The notes: a model not told the origin generated them from the letters alone. 64,000 bases of DNA from Arthonia radiata (GCA_002989075.1 PSQN01000017.1:1364001-1428000); one strand, 5' to 3'. Shown: positions 1-10,978, counted from the stretch's first letter. A program made the numbers and translations.

Positions 1-2942
1 TCTGCAAGTGGTGAGGTCGGTTCGTATTGAGGCAAATGAGGGTTTGATGACTTGCTGCCAAGTTCAAAGCTGCCACGATCGTTCTTGCCTTCGTAGCGAG
101 CTGATGATGGCAAGCGAGTGCTGCTGAATGAGCTGGTAGCTTTCGCAAATGCCTCCTGGTTTTCAAAACTCTGTCGCAGGGGACTGCTGGTCGCGGTGTT
201 GGATGGCACTCGCGGCGGTATTAGAGAAGGCAAGCTTGAGCGGCGTGACAGCTCGTCCAGACCAGCTCCAATCACGTTTCGTGCGGATTCCGAGAAAGGT
301 GGGGGCAGGGGCGGAAAGGAAGCCGAAGGGCGACGGATCGGACCGTTGGGAGCAGTGTCCTTGGATCGTAGAAGACCGTCACGGTATCCGAAGAGATAGT
401 CCTCCTCCTGAGCCTCGCAAAGACCCTGCTGGAGTCCGCTCTGAAAGCCGTTCCAGTAATGCTTTGTCTTTGTGGGGCTCTTTTTCAAGGTGCCAGAGCG
501 CTTCTTCTCAAGCAAAGCCTCGGCGTGCGAGTTCGAGTCGAAGCTGGTGTTTGCGCTCTCACCCCCTGCTGCTCCGAAAGGCTCGTGTATGTTCTCTCTG
601 GACGCAATGCGAAGGGGTTGCGGCTTGACGCTGACGTCAATGCGATCACCAAAGCCATTAGTCTTGATGGGCGAGACGCGAAATGGACTGGCTCGCATAG
701 ACGATCGCCGAGAGGCGTTCGCGGCTGTCTTGAACGAAGACTCGTCAGGACTGTCGCTGTCGTTGAAGCGAAACTTGTTTGTCGAGCGGCTTGGTGTTAC
801 ATGCAGACTCGCTGGATGGGTTTCATCTTCCCTTGGCAGCCAATTCGATAGATTGACGGTGCTGTCCTGCGTTGCTGGGTGTGCCCAATTACGGCTTGAA
901 TGCTCGCGCGGATCGTTGGGGAAGAAGTCGGCAGTCGTTGCTGAGCTTGAAGTCTGGAAGCTGTCCTCAACGGGACCATGCTCGCGCATGTGTGTGGAGT
1001 CAAATGATCCGTCTGCAATGAAGCGCGCCTCTGGTCCGGGGTCTGTCTTTGTAAGTCGCTTTGGCGTACGTAAGTGCTTTTCTTCCGGCGGCAGCATGGC
1101 AGAGTCGTGTCTCATCTCGGTCGGAGAGTTTGTCTTCAGCGGTCGAGAAGGGTCATACACTGGGCTAGTCGGGTTGAGTTTGCTCCTGCCATTGATGAAA
1201 GAGTCGTCTGGGCGCTTGATCTGAACGGCATGAGAGCGACGGGACTGAACCACGCTGCCGTCGAGATTCATGCCAGAAGTCTCATGAGGCTGCGGAGTCG
1301 GCTTGACTTGTTCATTGGTATTTTCGACAGATATGCCCAGCCCGACATTACCAGCGCGCTCTTGAAGCTCGTGTCCAGTATACGGCTGCTCGTGCACTGG
1401 GGAAAGACCATAGTGCAACATGTGATCTCCTTGCAAGCCAGCCGCATCGCCCATGTAATCGGTGGGTGTATTTCCGTAGTATGGGTAGAATGATGGAGGG
1501 CCAAGTGGGTTAGAACCTGGCTGGAACGGCAGACCGTGAGGAAGGTAGTATGGCTGCATCGGGGTCGGAGACAGTGGCGCGTTTGTAATGTTGTGCATTT
1601 GCTGGAGTGGGTGCATAGTAGACTTGTACTGCTCGGCCGCTCCGTGAGCGCTTGGCGCAACGTGGTGACTCGGAGCGCCCTTCATTTGTTTGAGTACGTC
1701 GCGAATTTCAGCAATCTTCTCTGTTAGGGTCATCCGCTTGGCAACAATGGTGTCTCTGAGAGTTGGAGTGATGCGATCGCGCTGGAGAACCTCCTCACGA
1801 TCCAGCTTCTGCCGCGCTGCTTGGAGCTCCGCAAGCTGATTCTCATAGGTCTCCAAGACCTTGCGAATTTGCGCTGTGACGTCTGATGATGGTGCTGCAG
1901 CATAAGCTGGCAACGGACCATTAGCAACTGCAAGCGGCATCGCACCGGAAGGCATGAAATATGGTGCAGCTTGAGTGACACCCGCAGAGGTTGAAGGAAT
2001 GACGGGGTTGGTTGGTGGCATCTGCAGATTGAGTGTGCTGTTGGTGTAGCCAACGTGGACGAATTGACCGTTGACGATCTGAGCAATGTCGCAACCGCCG
2101 ATGTTCACAATCATACCATCCAACAGTCGCAGGGCATTGGAGTTTGGCACAGAACCGGGATCAAGCTGGGGTACCTGTGGATAATGGTCGTGCTTGCCGA
2201 ATTGCTCGGAGCGTGGGCTGGTCAAGGGGGAGGTGCCGTCGGGTACAAGCCGTCCGCCAGCTGTAACGCGCATGCCAGGGGGTGATGCGTGTTCTCGTAG
2301 CAGAGCGGCGATCTTGCCCCGGCGAATGGATGGAGTTGGAGAGTAGCGAGAGACTCGGCCGGAGCGGAAAGACGCCTTGCCGCCGCGGAGGAAGAAGTCG
2401 TCGTTTGGAGGAGGCTCGAAACCTTCGTGAGGGTTCGTGACGACCGAAGTCGAACGCTGAGGGCGGGTGACGGTTCGAGTGGAGTCGCCTGACACGGAAC
2501 GAAGAACGTGTTCTGTGAGTGGGCGAGACGACGTTAGCGGGGCAAGCAAATTGGATGGTTGCCAGGGAGACCACTCGTCGTCAGGAAGATGGTACATGTG
2601 TTGGTACATGTCACTCATGATCAGATATTGTTTCCCGGTGGACAAGGACGTTGACAGGAGGAATGCGTTGGAAGATGGAGTGGAGAGGAGGAGGATGGCA
2701 GAAGAGTGGAGACAAGATTGGTTGGGGAAGGGGTAAGATTATGGGCGGGGCGGTGACGGCACGCAAGAAGCGGTGCAGATGGGAAGTGGTGGTGTCGCCC
2801 CTCTTCTCAAGTGTCAAGTGTGGAAGAAGCGCTCACCTTTGATGCCGCGCTCCGAGCTCATCTTCCCAATCACTAGCTGCTCGGTACTCTTCCCTTTGTC
2901 TCTCATCGACATGAGTTCAGTGATGGCGTAGGTGGGAGCCAT
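1..2942 (-). CDS. Large disordered protein with an eIF4E-binding-like N-terminus (3' end beyond left edge)
   Basis: I do not recognise the family. Exon 1 (2942..2837) encodes 35 residues, then a 324-nt intron (GTGAGC donor, CACTCACAG acceptor, CTAAC branch-like site) joins in frame to a long exon from 2512 that stays open to the left edge, so the C-terminus is missing. Visible protein is about 870 residues, rich in Ser, Pro, Gln and Asn, with a short helical, charged segment encoded near 1690-1870 that could form a coiled coil. Residues 5-11 (YAITELM) fit the YxxxxL-hydrophobic consensus of eIF4E-binding proteins; a role in translational control is only an inference. Near 395-460 the code gives FQSGLQQGLCEAQEEDYLFG, a compact motif in otherwise low-complexity sequence. 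An ATG at 2618, inside the intron, opens an alternative N-terminus in the same frame. Confidence 0.72.
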
Positions 2943-3706
2943 GCCGGCAGTGCTGCACTCAGGCAGACGCTCCGATTGGTAGAAACGATGTTGCTGCAAA
3001 TGACAATGTTCTCCGTCCGTACACGCTCTTCCGGACAAGGAGAAGGGCTCTCAAACAACTGTGCCATGCCGGTCAGCCCAGGAATCTCACGAGAATGCAC
3101 CTGAGCATGACATGCACGAAGCTGATGTGATGAGAGGGATCATGCACTTACGTCTGAGAATACTCTGCGCTGCAGAAAGGGGACCAAAGAGACTGCAAGC
3201 GGACAACGAGTGAAGGTCGGATGAATGGGACGCCAGGATGTGGTGATCGAACAAGGAGGGCTGAGCGGAAGAATGGCAAGTCGGACAAGCCGAAGAGATC
3301 TGTTGCCATTATAGCGTTTGGAAAGCGCGTCTCGAAGATGTCGTTGGATTAGCAGCAGACGAGGAAAGGCCACAGCCAGAGGAGGCACGAATGCACTGGA
3401 GACAGAAGCTGCTAAGAACGACTCGCTCCTGCCTTTGTTGCAGGTGAAAACAATGTCCCGAGCAATACCCTGGTTAGTGTTCACAGAAAATGAATAAGGA
3501 GGTAAAGAAAAGCCGGCGAATGGACAAACCGGGCCATAATTGGTTTGATTTATGTGTTGCCTGCGTGCATTGTTGTGGTATATGCTGTGGCTGCTATGCT
3601 TGCCTACCCATCCGAGCCCTTTTATCGCCGCTCGCTATGCATGTCGATAACTACATTGCTGATCATTCGTTCTTCATAAACATCGTTTCATTCGTCGTTA
3701 CATCGT
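2943..3706. other. Intergenic: leader/promoter of the left-edge gene and 3' flank of MRE11
   Basis: About 760 bases between two minus-strand genes. Short open frames occur on the minus strand (for example 3140-3484), but none shows family similarity or a clean splice link to the next gene. It most likely holds the promoter and untranslated leader of the left-edge gene and the MRE11 3' untranslated region. Confidence 0.5.
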
Positions 3707-6010
3707 TCACCTACCTTTTGGCTTGACGGCTGATGGCGCAGGGTCGAATGCTTCATCGTCGTCGTCAGATATCTCGTCATCACTCTGAAGCAACAGGTCA
3801 GCACGGTAAGAAAAATCATTGGCTTGAAAACGTACCATTTCCTGCCTGAAGGGGCCACGACCACTGGTTGGACGAGACTGCGATGCAGCCTGAGAGAAGT
3901 TTAATGTGGCTTGACGGGGCGCTGCAGCACGAGCTGGAGCTTTGCGGGTTGATGTTGAACCACGACTGCCTGCTGCTTGACGCCCAGCAGTGTTGGAGGG
4001 CTGGGGGATTGCTCGCTCATCATCATCATCATCGTCATCATCATCTTCCAGCATGACAACATCATCCTCGTCATCGTCGGGCGCCGCAGCTTTCTTGCTA
4101 CGGCTCTGAGAAGTAGTTTTCTTCTTTGTGGTTGAGGTGCTCTTGCTTGCAGGAGCTTTGCGGGTCGTTCCGTTGGCCTTGCTTCCACCCCGACCACGAC
4201 CACGACCACGTGCTGAAGTTGTAGCTGCTGCAACCGAGCCCGCGTTGGACTCTAGATCCTCCTCATCACTTGGCTGATCGTTCTCCGACAAATGCAAAGC
4301 GCCAGGCTGATCAGCCCAGGGGCCATCCACGTCCGAGTCCCACGCACTCGGCTTTGGCTTAAGCTTGCGCTTCAAATATTTCTTCGCTTTACCACCAGCA
4401 AACAAGTCCTCCAGGTGCGCGCGATTCTTGCCCATGAGCTGCTTTATCTCATCCTCATCGGCCTCGCCAGTGCTCAGCAAGTGCTTGACTTGGTCACCAA
4501 GACTGCCCTCGACAAAAGCCTCCATCGCATGTTTGTCATCTTTGTCCACAAACTGCGTCACCGCGTCGCCAAAAGAATTCTGAGGGAGGATAGTCAAGGA
4601 CTGTGAAGTGAGGTACTCTCGCACCAGCTGGTCGACCTTGAGGCTGTCGATGGTCATCTTTGCAAGAATCTCTTCCTCTTGTATCTCAGTACCATCCTTG
4701 GCCTTGCGAACTGCGGTCTTCTTTCGATGAAATTGGACAACATCATTAACATTCGCGACTTTGCGCTCGAACCGCCGAGAGAAGCGCTGTGGGTTTTCGC
4801 AATCAAATTTGCCACCTTCGGGCGCGGTGTACTCAACACGCAGGCGAATGAGTGGCAACGGAGGCTCTAGCTGAGTGCTGGTAGTCTCTTCACTACCCTC
4901 TTGTGTGGCTAGCCAGTTGCTGTTCGCCTCTTCAATCATCTGGTTGACGATACCTTCGAGATGCCGTGTGATGCCGCTGCGGTTATTCTCTCGCTTTGAT
5001 AGCTTCTTCATACCCGGCTCGTCTCGAAGAACAACGTCTCTCGTGACGAATGGACGGACAGTCTTGAGCGGGATGGCTTCTGTTTCGAAATCTTTGCCTG
5101 TGATACGAAGAATGGAACACTGCTTCTGGGCCGCCTCTCCGGCGATCAGTGATGTTGCCACAGTTGATCCGGGCTGTATGACGTGAAAACCCATCTCGTA
5201 ATCCATCTGAGGATCGATTAAGCACTCGTGTTCGTGACCCCAGATAACGAGGTCCATGAAGTCTGGAAGGAAGTTTTGAGGGAGATAGTCGGTCCCGGTG
5301 TGCTTGTATCGATTCTGATGCACGCTAGCGATGTTGAACCAATTATCCTTTTGCACGCTCGGTCGGAAGAACTTGACATTCTTCTCACGGAACGTTCGAT
5401 GCATGCGCTCATCACGGACGTTGCTGAGACCATATAAAGCAACCTTTGTCTGACCCTTCTGAAGAAGCACTGGTTTGACATCAATCTTGTCAGATTCTGG
5501 CGTCTTGCCATAGTAGTTGACGAGGCCTGAGACAGACAGGAGATCAAGAGCAGCGAAGTGTCCTTCGCCGGACGGGTCGTCGTGATTTCCATGTATTGAG
5601 AAAACGGGTATGGCCACGTTGATGTCTTGGTCCTCATAGTTGACATGGTTGAAGGCACCCTCAAAGTTTTCAGAGGCATCGCTTAGTATCTCCAGCTCGC
5701 ATGGTTTGTCGCCCAAGCAGTTCATGCGAAGCGATCTCATGACCTGATATAGAGACTGTCGAGAAGGTACATTGTCGTGAAAGAGGTCACCTGCAAGTAG
5801 GACCATGTCCACATCACGCTCCTTAGCTATCTCCATGACCTCTTGAAAGGATTTCCAGCTGTCGTCGCCGCGGAGATGATCTCGCTCATTGTAGCCGACA
5901 TGGTTATCGCTCGAGACCAGGACCTTGATTGCATCCGCGTCTAGTGACAAGTCAGTCTGAATGTATGTTTGCAAGAGCTTGAAGATCTACATACCCGATG
6001 AAGGAGGCAT
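3707..6010 (-). CDS. MRE11: MRE11 double-strand break repair nuclease
   Basis: Mre11 is the Mn-dependent nuclease of the nuclear Mre11-Rad50-Nbs1 (Xrs2) complex, which resects DNA ends and signals through ATM/Tel1. The N-terminal phosphoesterase motifs are all present: SSDNHVGY, LAGDLFHDN, SIHGNHDD and a late WGHEHE. The Mre11 DNA-binding region follows, then a C-terminal tail with a Gly-Arg-rich block (RGRGRGRGG), acidic Asp runs and a closing SDDE segment. Exons are 6010..5995, 5940..3836 and 3784..3707, giving 732 residues. The true ATG is at 6010 in a 16-nt first exon; the longer frame starting within the first intron uses no convincing ATG. The second intron (3835..3785, 51 nt) is a multiple of three, so its retention would add 17 residues. 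It is divergent from uS19m with 361 bases between the start codons. Confidence 0.95.
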
Positions 6011-6371
6011 CTTTGGGAAGGATTGTTGTTGGCCGGAATTGTAATTCTTGGATTGCGCAAGTATGGAGGCATATGGTGGTGGAGTAGAAACTTATTTAAT
6101 ATTGGAATGTGCAGCCCGAGAAGCTAGCAGAACAGCGATCACCTGGGATACAGGCGCCACCTTGCCAGAATCTCGGACTCATATGATTTAGGCAAACGTT
6201 GACCATTCAAAAGGCGGAGGTGGACGCGTTGCTGCAAAGCGCGTCATCAGATGACCTTCGATTTTTATCGATGCGGGCGAATATGGACGTTGTGAGCAGT
6301 CCATTTTCACGTCCAGCGAAGAGCTATTTTCCTTACATCGTCGCCGTCAACAATCGCGTGTGACTCTTGCC
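6011..6371. promoter_or_regulatory. Bidirectional promoter between MRE11 and uS19m, with an MCB-like ACGCGT
   Basis: 361 bases separate two divergent start codons. ACGCGT at 6224-6229 matches the MluI cell-cycle box bound by MBF in yeasts, about 214 bases upstream of the MRE11 ATG. MBF control of replication and repair genes is established in yeasts; its use here is inferred from one site. Confidence 0.35.
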
Positions 6372-6821
6372 ATGTTTGCGTCCAGAACCCTCCTTGCGCG
6401 GTCGGTCTGGAAAGGTACGCTATTCGATTGCCCATCGGGTCACCTTCTCCCAAGCTAACGCAAGCCTAGGACCGAACCTCCTCCCGTATGCTCTTGTGTC
6501 CTTTGGCGGTATACTAGAGCACGTCCACTGATACTGTCCACCAGTCTTCCTATTGCTCGTCCAGAGCCTGGCAAGAAAGCTCCGCCAGTCCGTACTCAAG
6601 CTCGCTCTGCTACTATACTGCCCAACTTCGTGGGTTTGCGCTTTCAGATTCACAACGGGAAAGTCTATCACGAAATCACCGTTACCGAAGACATGGTAGG
6701 CAGGAAGCTGGGAGAGTTCTCGCCGTACGTGCATTCACATGAACTAATGGTATGGATGCATTGTGCTGATTATGGCAGGACACGTAAACGATTTTCATAC
6801 AAGCAGACGAAAAATAAGTAG
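6372..6821 (+). CDS. RSM19: Mitochondrial small-subunit ribosomal protein uS19m (RSM19)
   Basis: Homologue of bacterial S19, a component of the head of the mitochondrial small ribosomal subunit. Four exons, 6372..6414, 6470..6485, 6545..6724 and 6779..6821, encode 93 residues, the usual size for S19. Hallmarks are RSVWKGPNLLP at the N-terminus, then [20 protein letters not shown] and [14 protein letters not shown] at the end, matching the S19 core (IYNGK, V..DMVGHKLGEF..TR). Exon 2 is only 16 nt. All introns have GTACG or GTATG donors and CTAG, CCAG or GCAG acceptors. The gene is convergent with the methyltransferase on its right, 78 bases apart. Confidence 0.93.
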
Positions 6822-6899
6822 CGATTTAGACGGATTCAGAGACAGACCGCATATGCCGATAGCGTTCTCCGTGAGACGCGCGACGCAGAATACACTTTA

Positions 6900-8219
6900 T
6901 CATCGTCGACGCCAACAACGCACGTCATTGTACTTCAGTACTTCATCACCCCAGCTCATCCATCCCTGGACTAGATGACGACCAAATATCTCCAGCGCTC
7001 GATAGTCGCCCGCAGTGTCCGGAAGCAGGATTTCCTCCACCAAAGTCCGCAAACATGGCTTTCTCGAATGCAAGTCCGATACTGCCACGAGAACGCGACG
7101 CTTGGTGCTACTGGGCGAGCCTTCTGGCGATATCGCGTATCGATTGGGCGACGCCTTACCGACCAGGAGGATCTCGTAAGGTTTTCTCCACACCCCATCA
7201 ATTGGTGTGACAGGCTCGCCGGATGAGGTCACCTTCACCCATATCCACTCCTCGATAAGAGCAACGTTCCAAGCCTCGAACAACCCTCCACGCCCAAGCA
7301 CCATTTCCCGGATGCTGGGATTGTTCGTCACCCACACAGCAACGAAACCAGCAGACGTCATATGAATATCTAAGTCCATGCTCAGAAGATCATCGAAGAT
7401 AGCGTCACGGGTCTGCGCTCGTCCATACGCATGTTTTCGCTTTGCTGAAAGGTTTGGCCATGGAGGGTCCATGACAATGAAGTCGAATCGCCCTCGCCTG
7501 GCGCCCGAATCCGACGAGAACTCTTTAGCTGCCGAGCGAAATCTTGAAGTCTCGCAGCACTTCGATAAGAGGCATAAGCTGCCCATTGGAATGCGATAGT
7601 GTTGCGTGTGAGAAATTTCCGGTGAGGATAGCTCGATCAAAGCAGCCTCAGTGCTGTCATTGAAACAGTATCCGTCAAAGACATCCTCCTCGCCATTGCC
7701 TCCATACAACAGCAGCTTTGAGCTCAAATTAGATGGATCAGCGGCTTCAAGAAGCACATCGCCGCTCTGATCTCCTGCATCATCGACATGCATGTTCTCT
7801 TCTTGAATACTGGTTAAACTACCGGATAGTTCACTGGTATGCTCTCCAGCAATTTGTCGCGCAAGGCAAAACGGCTGTTTTTTTCGAGCTTCCCTCAATT
7901 GATCCAGCGCCCCAGTCACAAGGTTAGCGATTTTCTCGTGTAGATCTCGATCTGGCACGAAATTCAAGACTTTTGACTTGGCCTTTGCTGACTTCGGTTC
8001 ATTGGTTTTGAAGGGTTCCATAACAGGTGCGCAAGAGAGTAGCTGCGGGTCGCCATCGCCATCAAAACCCTGTGCTTCAGCGATAGACGTTGGAATGTCG
8101 AGGAGAACAATTGTCCAATCGGTATTGTGCAGGAGGATAGAGCTAGTGGTTGATGAGCTCGATGTGCTGGGAGGCGGCTGGCGTTCTTCCATGGTTGAAA
8201 CGGAATCCATAGCTGCCAT
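6900..8219 (-). CDS. MT-A70 family adenine methyltransferase, METTL4-like
   Basis: Predicted SAM-dependent N6-adenine methyltransferase of the METTL4 branch of the MT-A70 family, whose members act on snRNA or DNA adenines. The catalytic DPPW tetrad sits near residue 251 in FIVMDPPWPNLSAKRK; further family blocks are VAVWVTNNPS, EEWIWVKVTSSGEPV and GVWRKPYEILLVGK. The first 200 or so residues are less conserved, with a Ser-rich start. The open frame continues upstream to a TTG at 8318, but the first ATG is at 8219 (another follows at 8210), giving 439 residues with no intron. Substrate (U2 snRNA, DNA or other) cannot be told from sequence. A TCACGTGC element lies about 170 bases upstream. Confidence 0.9.
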   Translation of the reverse strand: MAAMDSVSTMEERQPPPSTSSSSTTSSILLHNTDWTIVLLDIPTSIAEAQGFDGDGDPQLLSCAPVMEPFKTNEPKSAKAKSKVLNFVPDRDLHEKIANLVTGALDQLREARKKQPFCLARQIAGEHTSELSGSLTSIQEENMHVDDAGDQSGDVLLEAADPSNLSSKLLLYGGNGEEDVFDGYCFNDSTEAALIELSSPEISHTQHYRIPMGSLCLLSKCCETSRFRSAAKEFSSDSGARRGRFDFIVMDPPWPNLSAKRKHAYGRAQTRDAIFDDLLSMDLDIHMTSAGFVAVWVTNNPSIREMVLGRGGLFEAWNVALIEEWIWVKVTSSGEPVTPIDGVWRKPYEILLVGKASPNRYAISPEGSPSSTKRRVLVAVSDLHSRKPCLRTLVEEILLPDTAGDYRALEIFGRHLVQGWMSWGDEVLKYNDVRCWRRR

Positions 8220-8793
8220 GCCCTTAGAGACTCCTTTTCCTGCGCTCTTTCGCGGAGACTCTATTAATTCGGCGCGACTTGAATAGAAGGCACATGTCGA
8301 AATCCTGAGCGAATCCAATGAAGGTTCTTTGCATTGCTACTTTGTGTTGGTGGTCCCGAAGTGAACGGTTGATCAATATCGTATCGAAGAGTCACGTGCG
8401 TCGCGTGTCTGACGCGTCACGCTAAAAGTATAACCATCTCTTCTTCGAAACTTCCCGAACACCACCGTGATACAACAACAAACGACCAGCAAGACAGTCA
8501 CATCACACCATTTCACCAACGCCTCAACACCCTCTCATCAAACACACGCAAATCACGCCCCCCGAATCCGAGCCCCACCACCCAGCGCTCCCTTCGCTGG
8601 CAAGCTCCCGCTACGCCCTCCGCCGAGGTCGTACGGTGACGCCTCTACTTCGCCCGCGGCCCGCACCCACATTCTCCCACGGGACTCATAGGGCTGTGCG
8701 GCGCGGGATCACCGCTTGAGCATCCGACGGTAACACCAGCGCTTCGCTGACAACGGCAAGTCAGAGGTCCGGTGGGTGTCTCAGAGTATAACC

Positions 8794-9030
8794 CTAAGTC
8801 GTTTTCGCGCGTACCACGAAAGCCCGCACCGCGTATGCCGCGAAGCGTCGGCGCTTGATGCTGGGCTGCTGCTTGACTTCTTCCTGAGTGTTGGGGTCTC
8901 GCGGCGGCCTGGCGGCCTGTGCTGGCGTGGAGAGGACGCGCAGGGCGGGTGTCCAGAACCTGTTGCTCTGGCTGCCTGCGCAAGTGGGAGGCTGGGGCAT
9001 GGGTAGTGACTGAGTGCCTTCATGCGCCAT
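8794..9030 (-). CDS. Candidate small protein, 78 residues, unrecognised
   Basis: An ATG at 9030 opens a 78-codon frame with strongly GC-ending codons like those of neighbouring genes. The product is basic (a KRRR cluster, ending RAKTT) and Pro-rich. The minus strand just upstream is CA/CT-rich, as fungal leaders often are. There is no recognisable domain, and competing frames are open over the same bases. Treat it as a hypothesis. Confidence 0.3.
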   Translation of the reverse strand: MAHEGTQSLPMPQPPTCAGSQSNRFWTPALRVLSTPAQAARPPRDPNTQEEVKQQPSIKRRRFAAYAVRAFVVRAKTT

Positions 9031-9798
9031 ATTGGGTAAGATCGTCGTGTGGGCGACGCGCGTCGAGGGTGTTCGCTGGACGAGATCATGAGGGTAAGTT
9101 GGGGGATGGGTGGTGGATGTGGCGGAGACGTGTGGAAGGGGTGTGAGATTGCTTTTTCCGAGCGGTCTTGCGGAGGTTGAAAAGCTGTTGGTGTGGTGTT
9201 GGAGGGGAGAGGTAGCGAATGTGGCATTTTGGTGGTGTGCAGATGCTGGTGGATGCTGAGTGGAACTTCGTCGCTATGTCTGAAGGCAAGTTGTGCGGGT
9301 GCTTCGAGGGTGTGGAGGCTGGGTCGAGACATGAGCATGACAGTTTCCACATTGTGGTTCAGCCACACAAACAGACGAGTCGAGTGCGGTATCTCACAAC
9401 ATCACGCTCCGAGGTTCGCTTGCCAGAATCATACAATCGTATGAGCAAGGCCGAGGAGTCGCAACGGAGATATCCACTCGCTCGTCGAAAACATCAGCGG
9501 CGCTGTCGTCACGCTCCGGAAGTGTCTCTTTCCACTTCCGCACTCTCTCAGCATCTCCACAACGCGAAGAAGACTGCTCAGCTACCCACTACCAGCCTCC
9601 GACCCACCCGGCACTCCTCTATCTCTTCTTGCCTCTACGTCAACGCAACCGTCCCTCACACCCCCTACCCAGCGTTGCCGCAAGGCCGCTGCACATACGT
9701 CCACCCCTGACGTTTCACCTCGACAACAATCCTCAACCCACGCTACGGCACCTGCCACCGGCGTGGTGGCGTCAAGCCATTCCCAGATCACCGTGCTC

Positions 9799-10065
9799 AT
9801 GGCCTCCTCTCGAGACCTGCTCAGGAGTGACGGCCAGCGCCGACCAAACCCGCGCCGCGTGCTCCGGCGCAAAGCGGCGGGACCCTCATCCTCCGGGGCA
9901 AGTAACGGAGAAGCGGTTTTTAGGACGTACACTTTGTCCGCTTGCCTTTGGCGTGCCCTCGTCCCCTCCAGTTTCCGAACCAAAAAGGTGGGCGAGAGGA
10001 AACAAAGACAGTCCCAAGGAGTTATGCGCACAAACAGAAAGGGTGCGGCGTTGCACCTGGTGTGA
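9799..10065 (+). CDS. Candidate small basic protein, 88 residues, unrecognised
   Basis: The ATG at 9799 follows a CA-rich stretch that looks like a 5' leader and opens a frame of Arg-rich sequence (RRPNPRRVLRRKAAG) with GC-ending codons. The frame is also open far upstream of this ATG, so it may be part of a larger spliced gene. No family is recognised and overlapping frames are open too. Confidence 0.25.
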   Translation: MASSRDLLRSDGQRRPNPRRVLRRKAAGPSSSGASNGEAVFRTYTLSACLWRALVPSSFRTKKVGERKQRQSQGVMRTNRKGAALHLV

Positions 10066-10978
10066 TTGTGGCTGTCTGGGCAAGATGCGGTCGTGGGCCT
10101 TCACTGCATCCGTCTCATGGCGGCTCTGCGGTGGAAGTGCTTTTACCCAAGTGCAGGGGTCATGCAATACCGAGTGCGTTCAGCAGGCTTAGCTTCTGTT
10201 TCATTCTGTCTGTCTGCGAACATGTCTGCGGCTCCTTTCTGCGTGCGCTGAGATTGCCTGTGGGGGTAACGGACACCGCTGAGGGACCTCTTAGGAGATG
10301 TCAGCACTTCGTGTGCGTCTGAGGTGGCACGTCTGCTTGTGGGCTTTTGAGGCGCGTGGGGTTGGGAGTTGTGGGCGTGCGAGTGGGTGGATGGGTGGGG
10401 TGGCGGTGATGAGGGTTGTGCTGTGCGCGTGGGGTCGGGACAAGACAAGTTTCACGTCGGGGACCGAGGAAGCGGTGCTTGTGTGTGCTAATGGAAAGCA
10501 TGAAGCGGGTGAAAAGAGAAAACCGTGTCAGTGGACGAAGAAGAATCATATGTTCGAAATATTGAGACCTTCATTGTGCTTCAGCGCTCGTGACTTGTTC
10601 CGCGCAAGACGTGACACCAAATACCTCGAGTCAAAATTGGTCTCCTTTAAAGCTCGTTTCAACGGAGAGGTGCCTTGCGTACAGTCGTCCCTCCTCGTGC
10701 GTGGCGGCTTCATAGTTGCCATCCACTCCCTTGTTCTTCGAGGCTCTGGGTCATGCCTCGTGCTGCTTCTATGCAACGTAACAGGTATGCTGTGCTATGA
10801 TGGTGGTACCGCTGCGCACTTAAAACCAGGCTTAACGTGCTTTTGTATACCCAAGAAGCGCATACGCCCCAGCGCCACGCTATGGAATCAAAGCCTGCGT
10901 CCTCTGCAACCAGCAACATCTCTTTCCTCTCAGCCTCTCCAGTTTTGACATTTCCATAACCCAACCCCCCCACTCATC

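Larger units (their letters stand above)
8220..10978. other. GC-rich 2.7-kb stretch without a confident gene
   Basis: This interval holds the promoter of the METTL4-like gene and no coding region I can assign to a family. Many frames are open on both strands because the sequence is GC-rich. CA-rich, leader-like tracts switch strand along it: plus at about 8460-8600, minus at about 9000-9350, plus at about 9500-9720, minus at about 10300-10500. Two short frames with host-like codon use are listed separately as candidates. Confidence 0.5.

Noticed and set aside
118-1493. Long plus-strand frames at the left end
   Set aside because: They are shadows of the minus-strand gene, whose frame is continuous, has sensible composition and joins a well-formed first exon.
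8220-8318. N-terminal 33-residue extension of the METTL4-like protein
   Set aside because: It needs a TTG start; the first ATG is at 8219.
9629-10192. 187-codon plus-strand frame in the gene-poor stretch
   Set aside because: Overlaps another frame with better codon use and ends in Cys/Trp-rich random-looking sequence.
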